A stretch of DNA of 64,000 nucleotides from Helicobacter pylori (GTDB lineage Bacteria; Campylobacterota; Campylobacteria; Campylobacterales; Helicobacteraceae). The notes beneath the pieces are model-generated. The model was not told where the DNA came from, did no database searches, and saw nothing but the letters and a program-made list of their open reading frames with translations. Positions 1 through 7,941 of this stretch are shown in pieces. The first letter of the stretch is position 1. Every line of letters starts with the position of its first letter. The position numbers and the translations under genes were made by a program. Location: contig NZ_CP122954.1 in assembly GCF_030323545.1 (NCBI RefSeq), positions 992,001-1,056,000 of the forward strand. Reading direction: 5' to 3'.

Positions 1-1269
1 GGCACGGCCAGCATTGAAAAGAGTGAAACCTTGCACGCTTTACTCAAAAAAGAACGCATCCCTCACACCGTTTTAAACGCCAAGCAGCACACCAAAGAAG
101 CTGAAATCATCAAAGACGCTGGGCTTAAAGGAGCGGTTACGATTGCAACTAACATGGCAGGCAGGGGCGTTGATATTAAACTCACTGATGAAATTAAAGA
201 GCTTGGGGGGCTGTATATCATTGGCACTGAAAGGCATGAGAGCCGCAGGATTGACAACCAATTAAGGGGGCGAAGCGGGCGCCAAGGCGATCCGGGAACG
301 AGCCAATTTTATTTGAGCTTAGAAGACAATCTGTTACGCATTTTTGGGAGCGATAGGATTAAGGGGGTGATGGAAAAATTAGGGCTTAAAGACGGCGAGC
401 ACATTGAATCAAAGCTTGTTACAAGAGCGGTGGAAAACGCGCAAAAAAAAGTGGAAAACTTGCATTTTGAAAGCCGTAAGCATTTGTTAGAATACGATGA
501 TGTCGCTAATGAGCAACGAAAAAGCGTGTATAAGTTTAGAGATGAGTTATTAGATGTCAATTACGATATTGGCGCTAAAATCGCTGAAAACAGAGAATAC
601 GCGCTCAAGCAAATCTTTTCTAAACTCAAAGCCTTTGACAATCAAAACCTGTCTAAAGAGGAACTTTTAGGGCTTAAAAACATCTTAAAAGAAGATTTTA
701 ACGCTCATGTTGGATTAGAAGATTTAGAAAAAGCCTCTCCTATTGAAAATTTTGTCGCAGAAAAATTAAAAAGCGATTATGAAAACAAAATGAAAGTTTT
801 GGATAGCGAACAAAGAAGCCGGATTGAACGCATCGTGTATTTGCAGATTTTAGACAACGCATGGCGGGAGCACCTTTATACGATGGATAACCTCAAAACC
901 GGTATTAATTTAAGAGGCTATAACCAAAAAGACCCCCTTGTAGAATACAAAAAAGAGAGTTACAACCTTTTCTTAGAACTCATTGAAGACATTAAAATGG
1001 AAGCGATCAAAACCTTTTCTAAGATCCAGTTTGAAAATGAGCAAGATTCTAGCGATGCAGAGCGTTATTTGGATAACTTTAGCGAAGAAAGAGAGCATGA
1101 GAGCGTAACTTACCGCCATGAAGAAACCTTAGATGAAGATTTGAATGCGACCATGAAAGCTTTCGCTAAAACCCCTAAAAGAAACGAGCCTTGCCCTTGC
1201 GGGAGTGGGAAAAAATATAAAGATTGTTGCGCTAAAAGCGGGCCTAAAAAGGGCTTATTTGCCAAATAG
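1..1269 (+). CDS. secA: SecA preprotein translocase ATPase, C-terminal part (5' end outside window)
   Basis: SecA is the cytoplasmic ATPase that pushes unfolded preproteins through SecYEG. The reading frame is open from base 1 ([13 protein letters not shown]), so the gene begins before the window and about 422 C-terminal residues are present. Visible are the NBD2 helicase motifs ([37 protein letters not shown]), the helical scaffold and wing region, and the C-terminal zinc-binding tail [13 protein letters not shown] that contacts SecB or phospholipid in other bacteria. The permease gene downstream starts within a few bases of the stop, so the two are probably co-transcribed. Nothing in the visible part looks damaged. 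Confidence 0.97.
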   Translation, partial: GTASIEKSETLHALLKKERIPHTVLNAKQHTKEAEIIKDAGLKGAVTIATNMAGRGVDIKLTDEIKELGGLYIIGTERHESRRIDNQLRGRSGRQGDPGTSQFYLSLEDNLLRIFGSDRIKGVMEKLGLKDGEHIESKLVTRAVENAQKKVENLHFESRKHLLEYDDVANEQRKSVYKFRDELLDVNYDIGAKIAENREYALKQIFSKLKAFDNQNLSKEELLGLKNILKEDFNAHVGLEDLEKASPIENFVAEKLKSDYENKMKVLDSEQRSRIERIVYLQILDNAWREHLYTMDNLKTGINLRGYNQKDPLVEYKKESYNLFLELIEDIKMEAIKTFSKIQFENEQDSSDAERYLDNFSEEREHESVTYRHEETLDEDLNATMKAFAKTPKRNEPCPCGSGKKYKDCCAKSGPKKGLFAK

Positions 1270-1273
1270 ATCG

Positions 1274-2491
1274 TTGATTTTTTTCCTTATCAAGCGTTAT
1301 TTGCGTTTTGATAAAAGCCAGCCATTTATTAGCATCACCGCTTTGTTAGCTTTTTTTGGGGTGGCGGTTGGCGTGATGGTTTTAATTGTGGCTATGGCGA
1401 TCATGAACGGCATGAGTAAGGAATTTGAAAAAAAGCTTTTTGTGATGAACTACCCCTTAACGCTCTATACCACAAGCCCTTATGGGATCAGCGAAGAAGT
1501 GGTTCAAGCTTTAGAAAAAAAGTTCCCTAATTTGCTTTTTAGCCCCTATTTGCAAACTCAAAGCCTGATTAAAAGCACTCATTCTATGAATGGTGGCGTG
1601 GTGTTTGGGGTTGATTTTTCTAAAGAAAGGCGCATCAATGAAGTTTTAAACGACGCTTTAAAAAACACCAATACAAACGATCTTTTTAAAAACCCTTTTA
1701 ATTTGATCGTGGGGAAAAGCTTGAGATACAGCTTGAATTTAGATCTCAATCAAAAAGCCGATTTGTTTTTCACCGAATTAGAGCCAACCGGTCTCACGCT
1801 CTCCCCTATCATGAAGCGTTTTACCATAAAAGGCGATTTTGATTCAGGGCTAAAATCTTATGACATGAGCTACATGTATACTAGCCTTCAAGCCATAAGC
1901 GCGATCAGGAGGTTACCCTTAGGGCTTTATGATGGGGTGCATGTCTATTCTAAAGTGCCCATGAAGGATATTGAAATTTTACGCAACGCTTTAAAAACCA
2001 TCAACCATCATGGCATAGGCATTGAAGGGTGGTGGCAGCAAAACGGGAATTTTTTCTCAGCTATGGAATTAGAAAAAAGAGCGTTATTCATTGTGCTCAT
2101 GCTCATTATTTTAATGGCGTCTTTGAATATCATCAGTTCGCTTTTAATGGTGGTGATGAACAGGCGTAAAGAAATCGCCCTACTCTTTAGCATGGGGAGT
2201 AGCCAGAAAGAAATCCAAAAAACCTTTTTTTATTTGGGTAATATCATTGGTTTAGGCGGTGTGGCGCTTGGGGTGGTTTTAGCGTTTTTAAGCATGTATC
2301 TTTTAAGCGTGTTCCCTATCATCTCGCTCCCAGCGGATGTTTATGGCATTAACACTTTGCCTTTGGATCTGTCTTTAATGGATTTTACGCTCACTCTAAT
2401 AGGCTCTATCATTATCGTAGCCCTTTCTTCTTATTACCCGTCTAAAAAAGCTTCTCATATTGATGCTTTAAGCGTGTTAAGGAATGAATAA
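1274..2491 (+). CDS. LolC/LolE-type ABC transporter permease (FtsX family)
   Basis: Inner-membrane permease of the MacB/FtsX/LolCE type, which in Gram-negatives releases lipoproteins to LolA. It corresponds by position to HP0787. One membrane segment lies near the N-terminus (ALLAFFGVAVGVMVLIVAMAI), followed by a large periplasmic domain. Three membrane segments follow in the C-terminal third, with the typical FtsX signature around NRRKEIALLFSMGSS. The frame is open upstream into secA. The TTG at 1274, four bases after the secA stop, is the most natural start because the protein then begins LIFFLIKRYLRFDKS, as LolC/E proteins do. No strong Shine-Dalgarno is visible, so the start is uncertain. 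No partner ATPase lies next to it. Confidence 0.82.
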   Translation: MIFFLIKRYLRFDKSQPFISITALLAFFGVAVGVMVLIVAMAIMNGMSKEFEKKLFVMNYPLTLYTTSPYGISEEVVQALEKKFPNLLFSPYLQTQSLIKSTHSMNGGVVFGVDFSKERRINEVLNDALKNTNTNDLFKNPFNLIVGKSLRYSLNLDLNQKADLFFTELEPTGLTLSPIMKRFTIKGDFDSGLKSYDMSYMYTSLQAISAIRRLPLGLYDGVHVYSKVPMKDIEILRNALKTINHHGIGIEGWWQQNGNFFSAMELEKRALFIVLMLIILMASLNIISSLLMVVMNRRKEIALLFSMGSSQKEIQKTFFYLGNIIGLGGVALGVVLAFLSMYLLSVFPIISLPADVYGINTLPLDLSLMDFTLTLIGSIIIVALSSYYPSKKASHIDALSVLRNE

Positions 2492-2593
2492 ATTAAAAAA
2501 TTAAATAATGTTGAGATTAAGTAAGGCTTTGAATGTCTGTATTTGACTGACAAAGAAAAATTTTATCCTCAAAATTAAAAAAAACAATAATAT

Positions 2594-2642
2594 TATGCTA
2601 GTATTAAAAAACGACTTAGTTAAGAATTAACTTTATAAGTCG
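2594..2642 (+). promoter_or_regulatory. Putative promoter -10 and leader hairpin upstream of hofF
   Basis: A TATGCT-like -10 element (2594-2599) precedes a perfect outer inverted repeat, CGACTTA at 2612-2618 with TAAGTCG at 2636-2642. It encloses a second inverted repeat, GTTAA-GAA-TTAAC. The hairpin lies at the expected transcript start, about 130 bases before hofF. It could be a 5' stabilising structure or a regulatory leader. The assignment rests on sequence shape only. Confidence 0.35.
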
Positions 2643-2667
2643 GACTTCGTAGAAAAAAGGACGAAAG

Positions 2668-2718
2668 ATGAACAGACTGATTAGACTCTCAAGATCTGTA
2701 AGAAAAAATTTTCTTTGA
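2668..2718 (+). CDS. Possible 16-residue leader peptide upstream of hofF
   Basis: A short frame begins with ATG eight bases after a good AGGA ribosome-binding site and reads MNRLIRLSRSVRKNFL. It is strongly cationic (four Arg, one Lys). It follows the leader hairpin and stops 55 bases before hofF. No family is recognised. It could be a translated leader that tunes hofF, or chance. It does not resemble the AapA-type toxins known in this species. Confidence 0.3.
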   Translation: MNRLIRLSRSVRKNFL

Positions 2719-2773
2719 ATGGTGTTGGCTTACTCTATTATTTAGAATTTTTTGTTTATACTAAGGGTTAAAC

Positions 2774-4273
2774 ATGAACTATAAGATTGCATCTGCTAAA
2801 AATATTGCAACGCTTCTTTTTTTATTCTCTTCTCAAAGTCAAGCTTTTGATTTGGGTAAAATCGCTAAAATTAAAGCGGGTGCTGAAAGTTTCTCTAAAG
2901 TCGGTTTCAATAACAAACCTATCAACACTAATAAAGGGCTTTACCCTACCGAAACCTTTATGACGGTTATGGCTTACATGCAAGTGGATTTTACGGAGCT
3001 CTTGCCCAAAAGCGCTACGGCTAACGGGCATCATTTAGACGGGAGTCTTGGGGGTTGGGGGGGTGCTGTTATTTTTGATAGCACTAAGGATTTCATTAAC
3101 GAAGTTACAGGGAAAACCTATGGGGCTATGGCTTGGAACTATGTGGGCTATTGGGGCGGTCTTGTAGGGCAAAAACCATGGGCTAGTTGCGGGTTAGCCA
3201 CAGGGAATTTGACCCAAGGCCAATACGATAAGATGACTCAAGCCGAAATGACGCAGTTGTCTAATCAAGAAGCTTTAGAGGCTTCCACTTGCGCGAAAAG
3301 TTATGCCGATCACACCAGAAACTATGTGATTTATAACGCTTACTTGCGCTACAACTACAGAGATATTTTTGAAATTAGGGGCGGGAGATACGAATCCCCA
3401 GCGGATTATATGAGTGGTTACAACCAAGGCTTGGATATGACATTAAACTTAGGGAATTTCAAATTCTGGTGGTTTAGCTCTTTTGGTCGTGGCTTTGCCT
3501 ATAATGAGTGGCTTTATAATTTCTATTCGCCCAAAACCTACACCCTTAAAAACGGGCAAACCATAAACCCAGGGGTGCATGCCTTTTATATCATTTGGAA
3601 TTACAAGGGTTGGAGCGTTCAGCCTTTTGTCTATTTTTCACCCTTTAACGAATACGACCCTAACTTTACGATCACTTATGATAGTAACCCCACTTTTACG
3701 GGATTAGGGTTCCGCTCTCAAACAGATGTTACCGTGCTTAATCCTTTTTATGCTAAAAGGTTTTGGGGCACCTATCAATTTGGCATGCCGGCCGGTAAGA
3801 ATGCGCACAGCTTGATGATCAAACAAAAGTTTGAATGGAATGAATACAATTTTGGTTTTGGGATTTATAAATCCTTTGGGAACGCTAACTGGATGATAGG
3901 CTACCATGGTAACCGCTTGGGCTTTGACTTTTGGACGAACACCGTTTATGCAAACACCCTTAACTCTTTGTCTTATATGATGGATGCGAACGCTTTTACC
4001 GTGTTTGCCTTTGGCGGTGGGGTGCATAGGAAATTCCTTTGGGGTTTATTGGGGCGTTTGACTTACGGGCCTAGGGCTAATGAACAAGTCCTATCGCTCA
4101 ACTTGGGCTATAAATTCACTAAAAATTTCTCAGCCGACATTAAATTTGAATATTATAATGTGCTCATGCATCAAGGCTATAAAATGGGGTGGAACGGGCC
4201 CAAATTGGACAGCCAACCCGCCACCGATCAAGACAGGAGCCATATTTTCACCGAGATCGTGTGGAAGCTTTAA
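2774..4273 (+). CDS. hofF: Hof-family outer membrane protein HofF
   Basis: Outer membrane beta-barrel protein of the Helicobacter Hof family (position of HP0788), 499 residues. A signal peptide occupies roughly residues 1-24, with cleavage after SQSQA before FDLGKIAKIKAG. The remainder is rich in aromatic, amphipathic strands (WNYVGYWGGL, NFKFWWFSSFGRGFAYNEW) and ends in the strand HIFTEIVWKL. Hof proteins are related to porins and their substrates are mostly unknown. A G7 run at 3057-3063 lies in frame in the glycine-rich segment LGGWGGAV; this is short for a switch. The ATG is preceded by AAGGGTTAAAC, an acceptable ribosome-binding site. The gene is probably transcribed alone and is followed by a small hairpin. 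Confidence 0.9.
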   Translation: MNYKIASAKNIATLLFLFSSQSQAFDLGKIAKIKAGAESFSKVGFNNKPINTNKGLYPTETFMTVMAYMQVDFTELLPKSATANGHHLDGSLGGWGGAVIFDSTKDFINEVTGKTYGAMAWNYVGYWGGLVGQKPWASCGLATGNLTQGQYDKMTQAEMTQLSNQEALEASTCAKSYADHTRNYVIYNAYLRYNYRDIFEIRGGRYESPADYMSGYNQGLDMTLNLGNFKFWWFSSFGRGFAYNEWLYNFYSPKTYTLKNGQTINPGVHAFYIIWNYKGWSVQPFVYFSPFNEYDPNFTITYDSNPTFTGLGFRSQTDVTVLNPFYAKRFWGTYQFGMPAGKNAHSLMIKQKFEWNEYNFGFGIYKSFGNANWMIGYHGNRLGFDFWTNTVYANTLNSLSYMMDANAFTVFAFGGGVHRKFLWGLLGRLTYGPRANEQVLSLNLGYKFTKNFSADIKFEYYNVLMHQGYKMGWNGPKLDSQPATDQDRSHIFTEIVWKL

Positions 4274-4289
4274 AAACCCCTTTAATAAC

Positions 4290-4304
4290 AACCCTTTAAG
4301 GGTT
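4290..4304 (+). terminator. Short hairpin after hofF
   Basis: AACCCTT-T-AAGGGTT is a perfect 7-bp inverted repeat 17 bases after the hofF stop. The following bases (TGTTAAAA) are only weakly U-rich in RNA, so terminator function is plausible but not certain. Confidence 0.35.
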
Positions 4305-4458
4305 TGTTAAAACGCCTAGCAAAAACAGCCATTAAAAAACGCTTTATCGCCTATTTTAGAGGGCTTGCTTTTAAAAAAGCGTTAGAATTTTTAAACTTTT
4401 TTTATTACGCTATTTTTGACTCTGTTATACTAAAGCTTTTATTTTTAAAAACGGGCTT

Positions 4459-4491
4459 TTAGTTGCTTTCTGCGATAGTCTCGTAATTCAT
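4459..4491 (-). pseudogene. Remnant of the hsdR start (10 codons) downstream of the solitary hsdS
   Basis: Reading on the minus strand from 4491, the sequence gives MNYETIAESN and then TAA. These ten codons and the AAGGAATAAC ribosome-binding site upstream are the same as the start of hsdR at 58894. Homology stops inside codon 10 of hsdR (4463 here, 58866 there). This is the footprint of a segment copied from the hsdS-hsdR junction of the main type I locus. It cannot make a functional protein. Confidence 0.85.
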
Positions 4492-4562
4492 GTTATTCCT
4501 TTTAAAAAATATTTCAAATTCTTTTTACGCAAGCTCTTTTATTATTGATTGTAAAAACGCTT
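4463..4562. repeat. Dispersed repeat: hsdS-hsdR junction, copy 1
   Basis: This stretch looks identical to 58866-58965 (offset 54403). It includes the first bases of hsdR, its ribosome-binding site and the spacer up to the hsdS stop codon. The similarity continues into the conserved 3' end of hsdS with a few mismatches. It shows that the two hsdS genes are duplicates or have exchanged DNA by recombination. Confidence 0.9.
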
Positions 4563-5816
4563 TTAGCATTTTTTAACTTCTTTATTTGGGGTTAGGGGTT
4601 TGAAAGTCAATAATTTTTCTCTGTAATATTCGTATTGTTTTTTCCTGGCTTCTATTTCAGCGGGGATACCGGCTAATAAATCGGTGGTTAAAAGTGAAAA
4701 TTGATCCAAAATCTTAACGATCTCTTGTTGGATCTCTAGGGGTGGGATGGGGAACTTATATTTTTTAAAAGCAGTCATATCCACAGAAGCAAAACCTGAA
4801 ACATTAGTATTATTTTTGCACCATTCCCCTAAAAGAAAGCATTGGTAAAAAAAGAATTTCATGTCTAAAGCAAGATCACAATTCGCTTTTTTACTTAAAA
4901 AAGTGAATCGTTGATTCGCTAACGAATCAACGATTAAAAGGGCATGCTCGCCTATCGTTGCTGTTGTGGAAATGATAATAGAATTTTTAGGGAATAATTT
5001 TTTACCCTTTAAAGCCTTTGGGGTAATGTGTTGGATAGAGTCTTTTAAAATCCTCCCATTTTCTCTAATGTCTTCCATTCTAAACCAAGGGATAGTCCCT
5101 TTTTCCCAAAATTCAGGATTTTTTTTTGATGGGGTGTAACCATTTTTAATTTCAAAAACCTCTTCAAGCGTTCTAAACTCCACCCCCTTAGGCGCTAAAG
5201 TGTGGAGTAAGGTTTTCAAGCGTTTAGGGTAGGTTTTTTGCACTAGTTTTTCTTTTGCGTCTTGGTGGTTTGAATGGATGCCATTGAAGTCTAAAAGCAT
5301 GTTTTGGTAATACTGGTATTGCTTTTTTCGTGCTTTTAATTCTGTGAAAGCGTCCAAAATCTTAACGATCTCTTGTTGGATTTCTAGGGGTGGGATGGGG
5401 ATTATTATTTGCATAATGTTATTGCTAGAAATGCTATAAGGTATAGCGCTTCTATTTGAAATAGAATATAAATAATTTTGCATGTTTGTTAATACATAAT
5501 AAAGGTATCTATTGATTAGAGTTTCTTTTGGAATGACAGAAAAACAAACATCATTTGCCCAAAACTTTTGATTTTGCCAATTGACAAATCCGGCGGTTCC
5601 ATATTGAGCTATAGTAATTGTATTTTCCTCTCTGTTATATTCATTTAAATATCCCATAAATCCTATTCCACCAGATACAACGGGATATTTTCCTTTATCT
5701 AATATTTCTTTTTTTGTAACCCTTTTACCTCTAATTATTTCACACACCTCCCCCAATTTCCTAAACTCCACCCCCTTAGGCGCTAAAGTTTGGAGCAGGT
5801 TTTCTATACGGTTCAT
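4563..5816 (-). CDS. hsdS: Solitary type I restriction specificity subunit HsdS
   Basis: DNA-recognition subunit of a type I restriction-modification enzyme, 417 residues, at the position of HP0790 and without hsdM or hsdR beside it. It has the usual two halves. TRD1 is about residues 14-145. Then come the first conserved region (IPPLEIQQEIVKILD, coiled coil RKKQYQYYQNML) and TRD2 from about residue 215. The second conserved region ends in EARKKQYEYYREKLLTFK. TRD2 is encoded by DNA identical to the TRD1 segment of the other hsdS. The first spacer reads AFTELKARKK, with one TEL unit. It presumably pairs with the HsdM made at 60.2-61.8 kb to give a second methylation specificity, and may serve as a donor of recognition domains. 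An A9 run (5119-5127) lies in TRD2 in frame. Confidence 0.92.
   Translation of the reverse strand: MNRIENLLQTLAPKGVEFRKLGEVCEIIRGKRVTKKEILDKGKYPVVSGGIGFMGYLNEYNREENTITIAQYGTAGFVNWQNQKFWANDVCFSVIPKETLINRYLYYVLTNMQNYLYSISNRSAIPYSISSNNIMQIIIPIPPLEIQQEIVKILDAFTELKARKKQYQYYQNMLLDFNGIHSNHQDAKEKLVQKTYPKRLKTLLHTLAPKGVEFRTLEEVFEIKNGYTPSKKNPEFWEKGTIPWFRMEDIRENGRILKDSIQHITPKALKGKKLFPKNSIIISTTATIGEHALLIVDSLANQRFTFLSKKANCDLALDMKFFFYQCFLLGEWCKNNTNVSGFASVDMTAFKKYKFPIPPLEIQQEIVKILDQFSLLTTDLLAGIPAEIEARKKQYEYYREKLLTFKPLTPNKEVKKC
4705..5215. repeat. 511-bp repeat encoding a shared target-recognition domain, copy 1 (C-terminal half of solitary HsdS)
   Basis: By eye this segment is identical to 59699-60209 (offset 54994), in the same orientation. 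It runs from the conserved IQQEIVKILD region to the conserved LLHTLAPKGVEF region. A complete recognition domain with its conserved borders is therefore present twice in the window, here as TRD2 and there as TRD1. A 30-base perfect hairpin (13-bp arms, 4-base loop) sits inside it at 4906-4935. Confidence 0.93.
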
Positions 5817-5856
5817 TTTGCCCCCCTTCTAAATGGCTGATGATGAAATCAAGGCT

Positions 5857-7917
5857 TTAAGCCCTCATCGCGCGCATGGAATTGGCTAAGGCTAAAAGCG
5901 TAACCCCCACATCGCCAAAGACCGCTTCCCACAAGCTCGCTACCCCCATAAGCCCTAGCACGATAAAAACGGCTTTAATCCCCAAAGCGAACAAGATATT
6001 TTGCCAAATAATGCTTTTAGTTTTTTTAGCGATCGCTAAAACTTTCACTAAAGAGCTTAAGGAGTCGTTGGTGATCACAATGTCTGCACTTTGCTTGCTC
6101 AATTCTGAGCCTTTCCCCATGCCAATCCCCACATCAGCGCTCGCTAGAGTCGGAGCGTCATTGATGCCATCGCCTACAAAAATCGCCGGGGCTTTATAGC
6201 GTTCTTTAAAGGTTTTAAACACGCTCGTTTTTTCTTCAGGCAACAAGCTCGCATAATATTCACAGCCCAGAGTTTGAGCGATGCTCTCAGTCGCGCTTTT
6301 TCTGTCCCCACTCAAAATGCAAAAATTTTCTATCCCTTGTGCTTTTAAATCCCTTAAACACTCTATGGCGTCATCTTTAATCTCATCGCTAATGACGATA
6401 TAACCCACATAAGCCTGATTGAAAGCCACATGCACGATCGTGCCGTTTTCTGGGGAAGGGCTGTGCGCGATATTGAATTGATCGAGCATTTTTTCATTCC
6501 CTGCGATGATTAAATCCGTATTGCATTGCGCTTTAACCCCCATTCCGCTCACTTCTTCATAATTTTTAATGTCATGTTGGTGCTTATCGTCCTTTAACAT
6601 TTCTTCGCATGCTTTTTGAATGGATAAAGCGATCGGGTGCGTGGATAAAAGCTGCGAACAAGAAGCGTAATGCAAAACTTCTTCTTTAGAATGCCCGTTT
6701 TGCGGCACAATATCTATCACTTTAAAAACGCCTTTAGTCAAAGTGCCGGTTTTATCAAAAGCGATGCTTTTAGCTTGGGTAAGCACCTCTAAAACATGCA
6801 CGCCTTTCATTAAAATCCCCTTTCTGCTCGCCGCTCCCACGCCCCCAAAATACCCTAAAGGCACAGAAATCACTAACGCGCAAGGACAGCTCACCATTAA
6901 AGCCACAAGCCCCCTATAAATCCACTCATCAAAGCTCCCCATAGAAAACAAGGGCGGTAATATAGCGATCATTAACGCAATGAACAAAACGCTTGGGGTG
7001 TAGTAGCGTGAAAATTTAGTGATAAATTTCTCGGTTTCGCTCTTTTCATTCGTGGCTTGTTGGACCAAATCCACCACTTTAGCGATAGAAGAATCTTTAT
7101 ACATTTTTTCTACTTTAATTTCAAGGACCGCTTTTAAATTCAAGCTCCCCCCTAAAACTTTAGAATGTTCGCTGACATTAACAGGCATGGACTCCCCGCT
7201 CAACGCCCTTTCATCTAGCAAACTTTCGCCCTTAATCACCACGCCATCAATGGGCACTTTTTCGCCGACTTTCACCACCACAATGTCATTGACTCTTAAA
7301 TCTTCAGGCGCGACACTCACCAGCGCATCGCCCTTTTTCAAATAAGCCAGATTAGGAGCGACATCCACTAAAGCCTTAAGGGATTTTTTAGAGCGAGAGA
7401 TAGCGAGTTTTTGCAAAAATTCGCCCGCTGAATAAAACACCATAATAGACACGCTCTCTTCATAAGCCCCCACGCAAAAAGCCGCAATAGTCGCAATGAG
7501 CATCAAAGCGTTTTCATCAAAAAACTGCCCTTTTCTAAGCCCACGAAACGCCCCTAAAATCACATCTTTACCACTCACTAGATACACTAAAGCCAACACG
7601 AAAAACATAGCTTTTTCAATCAAAGGGCTAGGATTTAGGTGTAAGATTAAAATCGCGCCTAAAAAGACCATGATCGTAATAATGAATGGGGTAAAACTCA
7701 AGGGCTTTTCTGTAGCCTCTTTAAAAGACAGGCTCAAATGCGGTTCGTTTTGCTTGATGAAAGCCTTAACCTTTTCAAAATCGCTCGTATCCAAAAACAA
7801 CTTACTGGTGCTGAAATTGATTTGAGCTTTTTTCACATAGTCCAGTTTGTTTAAATCCCTTTCTAATTTAGACGCGCAATCAGGGCAATCCAAATTATGA
7901 ATGTGGTATTCTTGCAT
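5857..7917 (-). CDS. cadA: CadA heavy-metal P1B-type ATPase (Cd/Zn/Co export)
   Basis: Inner-membrane heavy-metal exporting ATPase, 686 residues (HP0791). An N-terminal HMA metal-binding domain has the motif DCPDC at residues 10-14. Six to eight membrane segments follow, with the ion-binding SCPCAL motif near residue 345. The phosphorylation motif DKTGTLTKG lies near residue 390, SHPIALSI (the HP locus typical of P1B pumps) follows, and GDGINDAP lies near residue 590. The CPC motif and HMA domain indicate a soft-metal pump; H. pylori CadA is reported to give cadmium, zinc and cobalt resistance. It is transcribed towards the solitary hsdS 41 bases away and follows comM closely, perhaps in one transcript. 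Confidence 0.93.
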   Translation of the reverse strand: MQEYHIHNLDCPDCASKLERDLNKLDYVKKAQINFSTSKLFLDTSDFEKVKAFIKQNEPHLSLSFKEATEKPLSFTPFIITIMVFLGAILILHLNPSPLIEKAMFFVLALVYLVSGKDVILGAFRGLRKGQFFDENALMLIATIAAFCVGAYEESVSIMVFYSAGEFLQKLAISRSKKSLKALVDVAPNLAYLKKGDALVSVAPEDLRVNDIVVVKVGEKVPIDGVVIKGESLLDERALSGESMPVNVSEHSKVLGGSLNLKAVLEIKVEKMYKDSSIAKVVDLVQQATNEKSETEKFITKFSRYYTPSVLFIALMIAILPPLFSMGSFDEWIYRGLVALMVSCPCALVISVPLGYFGGVGAASRKGILMKGVHVLEVLTQAKSIAFDKTGTLTKGVFKVIDIVPQNGHSKEEVLHYASCSQLLSTHPIALSIQKACEEMLKDDKHQHDIKNYEEVSGMGVKAQCNTDLIIAGNEKMLDQFNIAHSPSPENGTIVHVAFNQAYVGYIVISDEIKDDAIECLRDLKAQGIENFCILSGDRKSATESIAQTLGCEYYASLLPEEKTSVFKTFKERYKAPAIFVGDGINDAPTLASADVGIGMGKGSELSKQSADIVITNDSLSSLVKVLAIAKKTKSIIWQNILFALGIKAVFIVLGLMGVASLWEAVFGDVGVTLLALANSMRAMRA

Positions 7918-7941
7918 TTTCTCTCCCTTATAAAAATCCTT

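Noticed and set aside
2492-2773. AapA/IsoA-type toxin-antitoxin in the hofF leader
   Set aside because: The 16-residue frame lacks the hydrophobic core and sequence of AapA peptides, and no antisense RNA promoter was recognised.
3057-3063. G7 run in hofF as a phase-variation tract
   Set aside because: Seven G in a glycine-rich segment can arise from codon choice, the frame is intact, and active switch tracts in this species are generally longer.
3704-4027. 107-codon minus-strand frame inside hofF
   Set aside because: Shadow of the hofF gene in the opposite strand; composition is not protein-like and no start signals are present.
4422-4430. TATACT promoter-like sequence on the plus strand pointing at the solitary hsdS
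   Set aside because: No gene follows on that strand; an antisense RNA to hsdS is possible but nothing else in the sequence supports it.
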